64,000 nt of DNA from Natronoglycomyces albus (lineage in GTDB: Bacteria > Actinomycetota > Actinomycetes > Mycobacteriales > Micromonosporaceae), in the NCBI RefSeq assembly GCF_016925535.1, contig NZ_CP070496.1, positions 62,001 through 126,000 of the forward strand, written 5' to 3'. The notes under the pieces are model-generated. The model was not told where the DNA came from. It did not search any database and saw only the letters and a program-made list of their open reading frames with translations. Made by a program: the position numbers and the translations under genes. Positions 17,178-26,824 of the stretch are shown one piece after another. Each line of letters starts with the position of its first letter. Position 1 is the first letter of the stretch.

Positions 17178-18839
17178 TTATTTCTTGGCCCGGTACCAGT
17201 CGACTTCGGCTGGTGGCAGCGGCGTGTTGCCCAGGATCAGGTCGGCGGCTTTTTCGGCGAGCATCATGACGGGCGCGTAGATGTTGCCGTTGGTCAGGTA
17301 GGGCATGGCGGAGGCGTCGACGACGCGCAGGTTTTCCAGACCGTGCACCTTCATCGTGGTTGGGTCCACCACTGACATGTCGTCGGTGCCCATTTTTGCG
17401 GTACAGGATGGGTGGTAGGCGGTTTCGGCGTCTTTGGCGACCCAGTCGAGTATGTCCTCGTCGGATTGGACGAAGGGGCCCGGTGAGATTTCTCCGGCGT
17501 CGTAGGGCTCCAGGGCCTCTTGGCGGAGGATGTCGCGGGCCACGGCGATGGCTTCGACCCATTCGCGGCGGTCGTTTTTCGTCGACAGGTAGTTGAACCG
17601 CATTTTTGGTTTCTGGCGCGGGTTGGCCGAGGCGATCTTGAGGTCGCCGCGCACATCGGAATACATAGGTCCGATGTGGACTTGGTATCCGTGTTCGGCG
17701 TCGACCTTCGTTCCGTCGTAGCGCACCGCGATGGGCAGGAAGTGGAACATGAGGTTCGGGTATTCGACCTCGTCGTTACTGCGGGCGAATCCCCCGGCCT
17801 CGAAGTGGTTGGTGGAGGCGGGCCCGGTCTTGGTAAACATCCACTGTGCGCCGATGAATGGGTACTTCCATAGCTTCATCGTCGGGTTGAGTGTCACCGG
17901 TTGTTTGCACGCGTGCTGGACGTACACCTCCAGGTGGTCCTGGAGGTTGTCTCCCACTCCGGGCATATCCTGTACGACATCGACACCCACCGAGCGCAGA
18001 TGGTCAGCCGGGCCCACGCCCGATAGTTGCAGGATTTGCGGAGTGTTGATCGCGCCTCCGCACAGGATGACTTCGCCGCCCCGGACCGCCTGCGGCCGTC
18101 CGCCCGGGCGTTGGTAGATGACCCCGCGAGCCTCGTTGTCTTTGAAAACGACCCGGTTGACGTGCGCGAGGGTCTTTAGCGTCAGGTTGGGGCGTTGCTT
18201 GACCGGGTGGTAGTAGGCGCGGGCGGCCGACCAGCGGCGACCGTTCTTAATGTTGCGGTCAAAGCGGGAGAAACCCTCCTGCTGGTAGCCATTGACATCC
18301 GAGGTGATCGGATAGCCGGCCTGCTGCGCGGCCTCCAAGAACGCGCCGAACAGCGGGTTGGGTGAGTCGCCGCGTTCCAGGTGCAATGGGCCCCGGTCTC
18401 CACGCCATGGGTTACCGGCCGCGTGCCCGTCCACCACCCGGGTCTCCATGCGCTTGAAGTACGGCAGGCAATGGGCGTAGTCCCAGGTTTCCATGCCCGG
18501 ATCGGAGGCCCATCGTTGCAGGTCCATCGGGTTGCCGCGTTGAAAGATCATGCCGTTGATCGAGGAGGAACCACCGAGGACCTTCCCGCGTCCGTGGTAG
18601 ACGCGGCGGCCACCCATGTATTCCTCTGGTTCGGACTCATACCGCCAGTCGTAGAGCGGGTTGCCGATGACCATGGTGAGGGCGGCGGGCATGTGGATAA
18701 GGACGTCAAACCACCAGTCGGATCGGCCCGCCTCCAAGACGAGCACCTTGTTGCTGGGGTCGGCCGACAGCCGGTTGGCCAAAACGCAACCGGCCGATCC
18801 TCCGCCAACGATGATGTAATCGTATTTTTCGATAGCCAT
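17178..18839 (-). CDS. betA: Choline dehydrogenase (GMC oxidoreductase)
   Basis: A 553-residue FAD-dependent GMC oxidoreductase; in this context it oxidises choline to betaine aldehyde. Features are the ADP-binding motif [19 protein letters not shown] at residues 7-25, [17 protein letters not shown] (GMC signature 1), [16 protein letters not shown] (signature 2) and the C-terminal active-site region [12 protein letters not shown] with the catalytic His, followed by [16 protein letters not shown] lies upstream of ATG 18839. Between betB and betA there are about 240 bases with no gene. The length matches bacterial BetA (about 550). Confidence 0.93.
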   Translation of the reverse strand: MAIEKYDYIIVGGGSAGCVLANRLSADPSNKVLVLEAGRSDWWFDVLIHMPAALTMVIGNPLYDWRYESEPEEYMGGRRVYHGRGKVLGGSSSINGMIFQRGNPMDLQRWASDPGMETWDYAHCLPYFKRMETRVVDGHAAGNPWRGDRGPLHLERGDSPNPLFGAFLEAAQQAGYPITSDVNGYQQEGFSRFDRNIKNGRRWSAARAYYHPVKQRPNLTLKTLAHVNRVVFKDNEARGVIYQRPGGRPQAVRGGEVILCGGAINTPQILQLSGVGPADHLRSVGVDVVQDMPGVGDNLQDHLEVYVQHACKQPVTLNPTMKLWKYPFIGAQWMFTKTGPASTNHFEAGGFARSNDEVEYPNLMFHFLPIAVRYDGTKVDAEHGYQVHIGPMYSDVRGDLKIASANPRQKPKMRFNYLSTKNDRREWVEAIAVARDILRQEALEPYDAGEISPGPFVQSDEDILDWVAKDAETAYHPSCTAKMGTDDMSVVDPTTMKVHGLENLRVVDASAMPYLTNGNIYAPVMMLAEKAADLILGNTPLPPAEVDWYRAKK

Positions 18840-19083
18840 AGTTCAGATCTCCTGTCAATTGGCATCAATGGCAACCCGCGCCGCTGGGCGTCCTCGGTGG
18901 CCTCCGCTGAGGTCATGCTCCGGGCGCGTACGCCGTGTCCTGCCGACTCAGTGCGCGTGGTCGGTTGTGCCTGTTTTTCGCAGCCTGTTACTCACATTGC
19001 CCTACCGTGGGCTCTCGTGGGTGGTTTTTGGCGCGAAGCCCACGTGTGGGGCACGCGCCCGTTCAAGGTAGAACCGCCTGCGG

Positions 19084-20562
19084 CTATTTCTGGCCGGAAA
19101 ACCAGCGCACTGGCTCGGGGGCGATGTTTTGGTAAATGTGTTTGGATTCGCGGTACTCGTCTAGTCCCGTCGGCCCCAACTCACGCCCGACCCCGGAGCG
19201 ACCGAAACCGCCCCATTCGGCCTGTGGCAGATACGGGTGATAGTCGTTGATCCACACGGTGCCGTGCCGCATCCCGATCGCGACCCGCTGCGCGCGGGAG
19301 GCATCCGAGGTGAAGACTCCACCGGCTAGGCCGTATTCGGTGTCGTTGGCCAACTCGAGTGCTTGCGCCTCGGTGGTGAACGTTTCGATGGTGATGACCG
19401 GACCAAAGATCTCTTCTTGCACGATGCGCATGTCGCGGCGGCAGTTGTCGAAGATGGTGGGCAGGAAGAAGAACCCGTCGGCTAGCTCGGCCTCCTCGGG
19501 GCGCTTCCCGCCGCAGCGCAGCGTGGCGCCCTCGTCGAGGCCAACGGCGACGTATTCTTCGACCTTCGCTCGGTGTTCGGCCGACACCAAGGGCCCGGTT
19601 TCGGCGCGTTCGTCGGTGGCTTTGCCCACGCGGATGAGTTCGGTGCGGCGGACTAGTTCGGTCACGAACTGATCGTGGATCTCCTCTTCCACAATCAGCC
19701 GCACTCCGGCGGAGCACACTTGTCCGGAGTGGGTAAAGGCGGCGTTCATGGCCTGGTCGACGGCAATGTCGAAGTCGGCGTCGGCGAAGACCACGTTGGG
19801 GTTCTTGCCGCCCAGTTCGAGGGCGACCTTCTTGACGGTCTCGGCGGCGGTGGCCATGATGCGTTTGCCCGTGGCGAGTCCGCCAGTGAAGGAGACCAGG
19901 TCGACGTCGGGGTGTTCGACCATGCGATTGCCGACGCTGGCCCCCGACCCGAGCACGAGGTTAATCACTCCGGGCGGGAGGCCCAGCCGGTCGACGATGC
20001 GAAGAAACTCGATGGTGGACAGCGGCGTGACCTCGGAGGGCTTGATGACCATCGTGCAACCGGCCGCGAGGGCGGGAGCGATTTTCCAGGCCATCTGCAT
20101 GAGCGGGTAGTTCCACGGGGCGATCATCGAGCACACACCCACCGGTTCGTAGACCACGCGGCTAATGGCGGTGTTGCTGCCGGTGTCCACCACCCGCCCG
20201 GCGTGGTGGGCGGCGATGTCGGCGAAATAGCGAAAGCAGGAGATGACATCGTCGATGTCGATTTCGCCCTCTGGCAGGGTCTTGCCGGAGTCGTCGGATT
20301 CGATACGGCCCAGACGGGCTTTGTCGGCCTGCATTTCATCGGCGATGCGGCGCAACCAATCGGCGCGTTCGGCGGCGGTGGTGTCGCGCCAGGTCGGGTT
20401 GGCGAAGGCGGCTTTAGCCGCGGCGACTGCGGCGTCCACGTCCTCAACCGTGGCCTCGGCGACCTGGGTGATCGTGGTGCCGTCGGCGGGATTGAGCACA
20501 GCGCGGCCCGGCGTGTCTGATGCGGGGGCTGTCCAATTACCGTTGATGTACAGGTGTCGCAT
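19084..20562 (-). CDS. betB: Betaine aldehyde dehydrogenase
   Basis: A 492-residue NAD(P)-dependent aldehyde dehydrogenase, inferred to oxidise betaine aldehyde to glycine betaine because it is flanked by betA/betT and divergent betI. Conserved elements are SMIAPWNYPLMQMAWKIAPA, the NAD-binding FTGGLATGKRIM, the general-base Glu in KKVALELGGKNPNVVF and the catalytic Cys in HSGQVCSAGVRLIVEE, plus the C-terminal EEIFGPVITI. GAAGGAACC upstream of ATG 20562 serves as ribosome binding site. The substrate assignment rests on context rather than on a single diagnostic residue. Confidence 0.92.
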   Translation of the reverse strand: MRHLYINGNWTAPASDTPGRAVLNPADGTTITQVAEATVEDVDAAVAAAKAAFANPTWRDTTAAERADWLRRIADEMQADKARLGRIESDDSGKTLPEGEIDIDDVISCFRYFADIAAHHAGRVVDTGSNTAISRVVYEPVGVCSMIAPWNYPLMQMAWKIAPALAAGCTMVIKPSEVTPLSTIEFLRIVDRLGLPPGVINLVLGSGASVGNRMVEHPDVDLVSFTGGLATGKRIMATAAETVKKVALELGGKNPNVVFADADFDIAVDQAMNAAFTHSGQVCSAGVRLIVEEEIHDQFVTELVRRTELIRVGKATDERAETGPLVSAEHRAKVEEYVAVGLDEGATLRCGGKRPEEAELADGFFFLPTIFDNCRRDMRIVQEEIFGPVITIETFTTEAQALELANDTEYGLAGGVFTSDASRAQRVAIGMRHGTVWINDYHPYLPQAEWGGFGRSGVGRELGPTGLDEYRESKHIYQNIAPEPVRWFSGQK

Positions 20563-20701
20563 GCTCTTTCGGTTCCTTCACTGTGGGCGATGGGTTCGAA
20601 CGCGCAAACCAGGGAAACGCTACTAGTGGTGTGTACATCTGTCCATATATAAGTTCACTTCAGTAGTAACGATTCAGCAAAGTCGGAGGAATTACCGGAA
20701 A
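20563..20701. promoter_or_regulatory. betB/betI divergent control region
   Basis: A 139-bp region between the divergent betB and betI starts. An imperfect dyad pairs TACTAGTG (about 20621) with CAGTAGTA (about 20671), flanking AT-rich CATATATAAG. This is a plausible BetI operator with overlapping promoters, by analogy with known bet loci. The operator assignment is inference. Confidence 0.45.
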
Positions 20702-21295
20702 ATGGCGACATCTGAGCCTGATGTGACGGCGCGCGACTCCACTTCCGGTGTGACCCGGCGCAAACGAGGACCAGGCGACCCAGGCCGTAAGGAACGCATC
20801 GCCGAGGCCGCCATTCGCGTCATCGACGCCCATGGGGTGGAAGCATTGACCCACCGCCGGGTCGCCGCCGAAGCTGGCGTACCGCTGGGTTCGACCACCT
20901 ACTACTACAAGTCGCTCGACGACTTGCTCAACGCCGCGTTGATCAAGGCCACCGAATCGTCCATTGCGGCCCTGCGGGAGTGGGAGGCCTCCCTGGCCGA
21001 GGACGCGGACCTAGCCGAGGCGTTGACCGACTTCGTCATGGACTCCATCGGACCCAAACGGCGGGCAACCCTAGCCGAATACAACTTGTACGCCGTGGCG
21101 CTGCATCGGCCAAAACTACGCAAGGCGGCGGTGAAGTGGGACGATGCCATTGCTGGCGTGTTGGCTCGGCGCTGCGACGAACAGACCGCGAAGATGCTAG
21201 CGGTTCTCTTGTGCGCCCTGGTGCTGCAATCGGTGCTGCGAGACGATGACTTGCGGGCCGAGCAGGTGTACGCGGTACTGCGGCGCGCCCTGTGA
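20702..21295 (+). CDS. betI: TetR-family regulator, probable BetI
   Basis: A 197-residue TetR-type repressor. The N-terminal DNA-binding domain has IAEAAIRVIDAHGVEALTHRRVAAEAGV with the recognition helix around GSTTYYYKSLDDLL (residues 62-75); the rest is an all-helical ligand domain. It is divergent from betB over a 139-bp shared region, the arrangement of choline-responsive BetI, which represses bet genes until choline is present. GGAGGA at 20685-20690 supports ATG 20702. The basic head (TRRKRGPGDPGRKERI) is typical. Confidence 0.85.
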   Translation: MATSEPDVTARDSTSGVTRRKRGPGDPGRKERIAEAAIRVIDAHGVEALTHRRVAAEAGVPLGSTTYYYKSLDDLLNAALIKATESSIAALREWEASLAEDADLAEALTDFVMDSIGPKRRATLAEYNLYAVALHRPKLRKAAVKWDDAIAGVLARRCDEQTAKMLAVLLCALVLQSVLRDDDLRAEQVYAVLRRAL

Positions 21296-21358
21296 ACGTG
21301 GACGTCGCGGAACACATACCTCAGTGCCCACAGTGGATCTCCGTTGGTGCAGAAAAAA

Positions 21359-21395
21359 GGGGATGAAGCAGGCAGGGCACCCCGCTCCATCCCCC
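21359..21395 (-). terminator. Rho-independent terminator of the lyase gene
   Basis: Read on the minus strand, GGGGATGGAGC and GCTTCATCCCC form a stem with one mismatch, followed by TTTTTT. It lies about 95 bases past the stop of the PLP gene at 21490, and also separates that gene from betI, which converges on it. Confidence 0.8.
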
Positions 21396-21489
21396 GTTCG
21401 TGGCCCGGCGCTGCGCCAGCGGCGCGCTCAAAAGCCACGGGAATAACGTTCACTTATCGTGCTGCCGCAGATTACCAGCGGCGGTTAGG

Positions 21490-22653
21490 TTACAGCGCTT
21501 GGTCCAGATCAGCCCACAGGTCGTCAACGTCTTCGAGGCCGACCGACAGCCGCAAGAGCTTATCGGAGATGCCGCAGGCGGCCCGGTCGTCGGAATTGAC
21601 CACGTGGTGAGTCAGGGAGGCCGGGTGCTGAATGAGCGTGTCCACACTGCCCAAACTGACCGCCGGGGTGATCAGGTTGACGCCCAACACCACATCTTTC
21701 GCGTCGTCCACAGTCTCAAACGAGACTAGTGACCCGCCGCCGCTCATCTGGTTGGTGCCAGGGCGATCAGCGTTGAGACCCGGGTAGTACACGTGAGCCA
21801 CTCGCTCGTCGGCTTGCAAGCGCAACGCCAGTTCGTGAGCGTTCTCAGAGGCGTGCCGGACCCGAATAGGCAGAGTCGCCAACCCGCGCAGCAGCATGTA
21901 TCCCGCTAGCGGGTGCAAAATACCGCCGGTGGCGATGCGGACGCTGCGCAGACCGCGAGCGAAAGTTTCCGAACAGGCCACGATCCCGCCCACGACGTCG
22001 CCGTAACCGCCCAGAGACTTGGTGGCCGAATGCAACACGATCGACGCGCCGTGTTCGAGTGGACGCTGCAACACCGGAGTGGCGACCGTATTGTCAACCA
22101 GGAGCGGAACGTCGCCGCAAGCGTGGGCGACCTGGGCCAAGTCCAGTTCCGTCAAAGTGGGGTTGGCCGGAGTCTCCACAATGACTAGACCCGTGTCCGG
22201 CTGGATCGCCGCAGCGACTTTGTCGGCGTCAACCCAGGTCACATTCGTGCCCAGCAGGCCCGAATTGAGCAGCAGATCAGTTCCGCCATAGACCGGACGC
22301 ACCGCGACCACATGCGTCTTTTGGTTTCCCTGCGAGGCGGCCAACAGGCAGGCCGTCATCGCGGCCATCCCGGAGGCGAACGCCACCGAAGCCTCGGCGT
22401 TCTCCAGCTCGGCTAGCGCCGACTCGAAACGCGCCACGGTCGGGTTGTGCAGGCGGGCGTAAATGGGCGAACCGGCAGGCTGAGCGCCAGCGGCGAACTC
22501 GTCCATTCGCATCGCTTCGGCGGCCGAGTCAGCGGCCGGGTACGTCGTCGACAAGTCGATGGGCGCGACATGGACGCCCAGCTCGGTCAGGTCATCGCGG
22601 CCCGCGTGGACAGCGCGGGTGGCGAAGCTGGCAGGAGAGTGAGGCTGAGTCAT
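21490..22653 (-). CDS. Cystathionine gamma-synthase/lyase family PLP enzyme
   Basis: A 387-residue Cys/Met-metabolism PLP enzyme. Family marks are [18 protein letters not shown] at the start, [20 protein letters not shown], the phosphate-binding [31 protein letters not shown] with the PLP Asp, and the Schiff-base Lys in [18 protein letters not shown], followed by [21 protein letters not shown]. These residues do not separate cystathionine gamma-synthase, gamma-lyase and methionine gamma-lyase. The frame opens further upstream, but ATG 22653 gives the family's normal N-terminus. An Lrp regulator lies divergently 59 bp away, suggesting amino-acid-dependent control. Confidence 0.88.
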   Translation of the reverse strand: MTQPHSPASFATRAVHAGRDDLTELGVHVAPIDLSTTYPAADSAAEAMRMDEFAAGAQPAGSPIYARLHNPTVARFESALAELENAEASVAFASGMAAMTACLLAASQGNQKTHVVAVRPVYGGTDLLLNSGLLGTNVTWVDADKVAAAIQPDTGLVIVETPANPTLTELDLAQVAHACGDVPLLVDNTVATPVLQRPLEHGASIVLHSATKSLGGYGDVVGGIVACSETFARGLRSVRIATGGILHPLAGYMLLRGLATLPIRVRHASENAHELALRLQADERVAHVYYPGLNADRPGTNQMSGGGSLVSFETVDDAKDVVLGVNLITPAVSLGSVDTLIQHPASLTHHVVNSDDRAACGISDKLLRLSVGLEDVDDLWADLDQAL

Positions 22654-22712
22654 ACGACCAGGATGGCGAATTTTGGGCCCCAAGCGGACAAATTCCGTAC
22701 TAAATTCGGTGT
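22654..22712. promoter_or_regulatory. Shared 59-bp divergent promoter
   Basis: The space between the PLP enzyme and Lrp genes is very short and AT-rich, with a repeated AAATTC motif (two copies about 14 bp apart, near 22690 and 22704) and an imperfect dyad. An Lrp-family binding site here would let the regulator control itself and its neighbour; this is inferred from layout. Confidence 0.4.
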
Positions 22713-23201
22713 ATGAACCAATCAGTGGCACTTGATTCGATAGATTTGCAAATTTTGGCGTTGTTGCAGGCAGATGGCCGGATGACCAATCGTGATCTGG
22801 CCGTGCGAGTGGGCTTGGCCGCCTCCACCTGTCAAGCTCGCGTCCGGCGTTTGCGCGACGCCGGTGCCATCAAAGGCTTCGCCGTTGAACTGGACTTGGC
22901 CGCGCTGGGTAGCCCTGTGCAGGCGTTCCTCGCGGTCCAGGTGCGGCCGCATCGCCGTCCAGTGGTGGCCGAATTCGTGGCACACCTGCAAAAAATCCCG
23001 CAAGTGCGGCGCTTCTACCACCTCACCGGGCCTGACGACTTCCTCATCCATGTGGCCGTGGACAGTGTCGACGGTCTGCAAGCGTTGGTGCTCGACGCCG
23101 TCACCGCCCGCTCCGAGGTACTGCACGTGCGCACCAACCTGATCTTCGCCGAATGGAAAGGCCCATCGCTGTTGCCCCAGGCGACCACCACGACGGCATG
23201 A
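22713..23201 (+). CDS. Lrp/AsnC-family transcriptional regulator
   Basis: A 162-residue Lrp/AsnC protein. The N-terminal winged helix-turn-helix reads LDSIDLQILALLQADGRMTN then NRDLAVRVGLAASTCQARVRRL; residues 65-150 form the RAM ligand-binding ferredoxin-like domain (VQAFLAVQVRPHRRPVVAEF, YHLTGPDDFLIHVAV, VLHVRTNLIFAEWK). Such proteins sense amino acids. Its position head-to-head with the PLP enzyme points to that gene as target. No clear ribosome binding site precedes ATG 22713, so it may be leaderless or nearly so. Confidence 0.9.
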   Translation: MNQSVALDSIDLQILALLQADGRMTNRDLAVRVGLAASTCQARVRRLRDAGAIKGFAVELDLAALGSPVQAFLAVQVRPHRRPVVAEFVAHLQKIPQVRRFYHLTGPDDFLIHVAVDSVDGLQALVLDAVTARSEVLHVRTNLIFAEWKGPSLLPQATTTTA

Positions 23202-23534
23202 AGGTCCAGCCCGCATTGCCCGTCGTGGACGTGACACCGCACCAGCTCTGTGGGCATCCACCAAGCTCGCCTAGGAGGCGGTGCGTGCCGACTTCTGTAG
23301 CGCTTGGCTGAGGTGCTTTGCTAGAAATCCTGTGGCGGGCCACTGGCAGGCACCAGAATCTCAACCTGACATCCACGCCGAAACACCGTTGACTGATGCG
23401 GCCGTCGCATCACCGGCCCTCAAGGGCAACCTTCGGTTTACGCCGAACTCGGCGACCTCGTTGTTTGCCGCGACCGAGTATGACCCCTAGCCATAAGTGA
23501 TGACATTGCGCTGGTTGTTTGTTGGTTGGTTTGG
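23202..23534. other. Intergenic stretch, nothing recognised
   Basis: About 330 bases between the convergent lrp and lipoprotein genes. No gene, no T-run hairpin and no repeat were recognised; GGTTGGTTTGGTTAGG beside the lipoprotein stop is low-complexity. Confidence 0.4.
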
Positions 23535-24533
23535 TTAGGGGTTGAGGAGGTTGGTGAGGCGTTGGTCTGCGGTGTTGTCGTAGACGGCTTGGGCGGCTTC
23601 GGGGTTGCGTGAGAGGGCTTCGAGGATGGCATCGATGCTGGAGGTGGTGTCGTCATTGAATAGGTCGAAGGAGATTTCCTCTTCGCCTTCGATACGCCAA
23701 TCTCCATCGAGCTCTTGATCGAACTCGATGGCAGCAGTTGCCACCGGCACTAGAAAACTCTCATCGAAGTCGCCAAACCGCAACAGCGGTGCCAGGATAC
23801 TCCACCCATAAACCTGCGGCCCCTCCTCGACTACTTCCCAAGTATCTGGGTCACGGTTGGGGTCATCGGTGTAGTAATACCAATATATTCCAGCGGTGTA
23901 GCTACGAGTTTGGACTACCTGCGACCCCAACTCGATCCATTGACCAGTGAAGTCGACCTTTAGATGTTCCTCATACCTTGGGGACGTCAAAACCGACACC
24001 AGCAATCCTGCTTTTTCCTGGAATTCTTGTTTCCTTTCACCCAGGGCTTCGGGATTGAAGTCACGGTCTTCCTGCTCTATATGGTTCCATTCAAGTGAGC
24101 GTGGCTCGTCATGGCGAATCATGTTGTTCCAAGTGGCAGCCAGGCCATTGACTCCAAGCAGATCTACATACCCGAAGAAATACTTCTCTACAGCGTCCTC
24201 ATTGGAATTTCCTGATTCGACCCGTTCGGTATTTTTCTTTATCGAACTAGAGAAGAAGCCTGGGCTGGCATCTCGGCATGCAGCATGGCTATAGATTTCG
24301 TTCAGGTCAGTTAGGTCGAGGCCTGGGTATTGGCCATCATGTGCTTTGATACTCCGATATTTATTGAACTCAATATGTTGGCATACATCGATGATGCCTC
24401 CTGGGGTCGGTGCCTGTGGTGGTGTGTAGGCAGGCCACTCTTTGGGGCCGGTTTCGCTGCTTGAACATGCTGCCAGAACTACGAGAGCAGTTGTAATTGC
24501 TATCATCTGGATGAATCGATTCGATTTGTTCAT
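23535..24533 (-). CDS. Lipoprotein of the type-VII-like island
   Basis: A 332-residue predicted lipoprotein. The head KSNRFIQMIAITTALVVLAAC has a basic N-region, a hydrophobic helix and lipobox LAAC with Cys near residue 22. The mature part has no recognised enzyme motif. Its C-terminal third contains LAPLLRFGDFDESFLVPVA and SIDAILEALSRNPEAAQAVY, which align with ILTHGTFDERLLVPVTE and IIDPAFIALDNNPSAATEVF of the large protein encoded immediately upstream. The two are therefore probably related or share a domain. ATG 24533 is preferred over 24542 because GAGG abuts the first ATG but is 9 bases from the second. It begins 12 bp after the upstream gene's stop. Confidence 0.75.
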   Translation of the reverse strand: MNKSNRFIQMIAITTALVVLAACSSSETGPKEWPAYTPPQAPTPGGIIDVCQHIEFNKYRSIKAHDGQYPGLDLTDLNEIYSHAACRDASPGFFSSSIKKNTERVESGNSNEDAVEKYFFGYVDLLGVNGLAATWNNMIRHDEPRSLEWNHIEQEDRDFNPEALGERKQEFQEKAGLLVSVLTSPRYEEHLKVDFTGQWIELGSQVVQTRSYTAGIYWYYYTDDPNRDPDTWEVVEEGPQVYGWSILAPLLRFGDFDESFLVPVATAAIEFDQELDGDWRIEGEEEISFDLFNDDTTSSIDAILEALSRNPEAAQAVYDNTADQRLTNLLNP

Positions 24534-24544
24534 CGTGCTCATCC

Positions 24545-26824
24545 TCAGTTCGCCCCGAATGGGTTCATATGCTCGTCACGCTCAGGGTTGAACACACTTT
24601 CAAAGTGATAAACCATTGTGTCTGAAACTTGACCTACATCTAGATCATCTCGAAATATTTCCGAATATATTGAATCGTCGTGGTTTAGTGCGTATTCGAT
24701 CATTTCTTCGGACCTACTACGAATGACGTCTGATTGAGTGTCTTGATACGTGAGTTGGTCTGATCCGATGAGTTCTCTGGGGTCAACCTTAAGCTCTCCA
24801 GAAAAGTCATCGATGATGTATCCGGTTCCTTGTGACAGTGCGGTGCCAGCAACTGGGATCTTTCCGATTGTTTCTCCGGATACGAACTTCGCGCCTTCCC
24901 CGAACCCGGTGACCATGTTGTTCTGGAATTCCACTGCGTCCCAGTGGCCTTCGGCTATGACCTTAAACTGGCCATTTCCGACCTCGCCCATGAGCCGGGA
25001 GTGGCTTGCCAGAGCATCCCTAATGGCGCCGTCTCCGTTGCCCTCCTCTGCCATGACTCCGATGAGTTGCTTTTGGGCGATGCCTTCGCTGGCGGCCCAA
25101 AATTGCCCAGCTGTGTGTGGGTCTTGGCCGATGGTGTGGAGGAATTGCTTGAGGTTTTGTTGTCCGTTGACGTCGTAACTGCCAAAGTCTAGGCCCGCTC
25201 CGTGTGGTTGCACCATCCAATTGCTGTCCTGGGTTCCATCGGTTGAAAAAGCGCGGTGGAAGTCCTCCACATAATGGGTGGCGATGTTGCCTAGGTTGCC
25301 GATCAGCTCAGAGTTGGGCGAACCTGATCCCTGGAACTGATCGGGGTTGCCGCCCACATAGTCGATGATATTCATCGTTGCCTGGGCCATGCGTTCGTCG
25401 TGCTCGGGCCGGTTGATATTGGACAGGCCTTGGTCGGACGGCACACCGGAGGTGGCGGCCTCCATTGCGTTGCCGAAGATCTCACGATCGAAAGGCAACG
25501 TTTGTCCGGCGCCAAGCAGGCTCTCCATCGGGTTGGTCGGTGAGGGGAACGGGTCGCCGTTGCTGTTGGGGTAGGAATCGCGACTGTACTGTGAGTCCCC
25601 GGCAAAGACCTCGGTGGCTGCGGAAGGGTTGTTGTCCAGCGCAATGAATGCGGGGTCGATGATCGAGCCGGACAGCGTGTTTGTTGGGTCGAACGGATTG
25701 TCGCTTGCGTGCGCCCAAGCGGGAAGGGTTCCATATTCGGCGCTGCCGACCGCTATCAGGTGTTCGGTGACGGGAACGAGGAGCCGTTCGTCGAATGTGC
25801 CGTGAGTCAGGATCGGGCCCAGCGCCATGTACCCCGGATACATTCCGGCCTCAGGGAAGGATGAGGAATTAACCGGCTGGGCACCGGCTTCCATGAGCCC
25901 GTCAATCCAGGAGTCGCCGACTTTTGGATCGGTGTCATTGGTCGCCAGTGACAAGTGTCCGGCCATAAGTTCCTGGAAGTCGCCTACCAAGCCTGGGGTG
26001 TCGGAACTGGATGGGTCCACACCCATATAGCCGATGTGACCGGACATATTCAAGAACCCGTCCGGCCCCAAGCCTTCCAATAGATGGGTGGCGAACTCGG
26101 GGCTGCCTTCGTACAGTTCCAGCAGCTCGATGAGTTCGGCAAGCTGAGCTTCAGTGAGGTCGCCATTGCCCCACAGGGCCATGACCTCATCGGCGGCAGA
26201 CTTGGCATCCTCACTGTGGTTCTTGCCCAACAGTTCCGGCATCGAGGGCGATTCGTCGCTGAGTGAACGTAGGCGTTGGGTCAGGCTGTCATCAGTGTGG
26301 GCAATCAAGGTAAGGACGTTGTTCATCGCCGCCTGCGCCTGTTCGGCCAAGGCTCTCCTCTCAGGCAGGTCGTCAGCGCCCAAGGGCGGCATGCCTTGGA
26401 CAGCTGGCCCGGTCAAACCTGTTTCCGTATACGGCCCAAGGGGGTGCGGGCTTTGCGGCCGCACCGTTACCGACCCATCCCCGGACACGTTGAGTCCCTG
26501 CGAAGTGGCGGAATCGACCAGTTGGCGAAGGGCCGACTGATGCGATTGGAACTCTTCAGCCGCGTCTTCCAAGACGTTGCGCACGCGTTTCACGAACAAG
26601 TCGAGGTCGTCGTCGATATGGTCGGCGACGATGCGGAACTGACGCCGCGTCTCGATGGCGGTGAGACTGTGAAAGTGCTCTTCGGCCACGTGTTTGCATA
26701 TGTCGATGCGGAGCGTGTCAGCATGGTCCGAGGTCGTTCGCAGATAGGCTTGCCAGGTCTGGGCTAGGTCGCCAAACTGGGCGAAGTCGAAGTCGAGGAA
26801 TTCGTGGACATTGACTCTAGACAC
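24545..26824 (-). CDS. Large WXG-like secreted protein, DUF6571-like
   Basis: A 759-residue hydrophilic protein without a signal peptide. Residues 1-110 are helical and WXG/LXG-like (GDLAQTWQAYLRTTSDHADTLRI, then long charged helices with VKRVRNVLEDAAEEF). The middle has LLELYEGSPEFATHLLEGLG, TFDERLLVPVTEHLIAVG and DPAFIALDNNPSAATEVF. The C-terminal half has IATHYVEDFHRAFS, WMVQPHGAGLDFGS and TAGQFWAASEGIAQKQLIG. The whole resembles actinobacterial DUF6571-type proteins, an assignment from memory. GTG 26824 overlaps the end of the 135-aa gene by 8 bases, with GGAGAG 10 bases upstream. This coupled small/large arrangement is typical of type VII secretion partners. Confidence 0.7.
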   Translation of the reverse strand: MSRVNVHEFLDFDFAQFGDLAQTWQAYLRTTSDHADTLRIDICKHVAEEHFHSLTAIETRRQFRIVADHIDDDLDLFVKRVRNVLEDAAEEFQSHQSALRQLVDSATSQGLNVSGDGSVTVRPQSPHPLGPYTETGLTGPAVQGMPPLGADDLPERRALAEQAQAAMNNVLTLIAHTDDSLTQRLRSLSDESPSMPELLGKNHSEDAKSAADEVMALWGNGDLTEAQLAELIELLELYEGSPEFATHLLEGLGPDGFLNMSGHIGYMGVDPSSSDTPGLVGDFQELMAGHLSLATNDTDPKVGDSWIDGLMEAGAQPVNSSSFPEAGMYPGYMALGPILTHGTFDERLLVPVTEHLIAVGSAEYGTLPAWAHASDNPFDPTNTLSGSIIDPAFIALDNNPSAATEVFAGDSQYSRDSYPNSNGDPFPSPTNPMESLLGAGQTLPFDREIFGNAMEAATSGVPSDQGLSNINRPEHDERMAQATMNIIDYVGGNPDQFQGSGSPNSELIGNLGNIATHYVEDFHRAFSTDGTQDSNWMVQPHGAGLDFGSYDVNGQQNLKQFLHTIGQDPHTAGQFWAASEGIAQKQLIGVMAEEGNGDGAIRDALASHSRLMGEVGNGQFKVIAEGHWDAVEFQNNMVTGFGEGAKFVSGETIGKIPVAGTALSQGTGYIIDDFSGELKVDPRELIGSDQLTYQDTQSDVIRSRSEEMIEYALNHDDSIYSEIFRDDLDVGQVSDTMVYHFESVFNPERDEHMNPFGAN

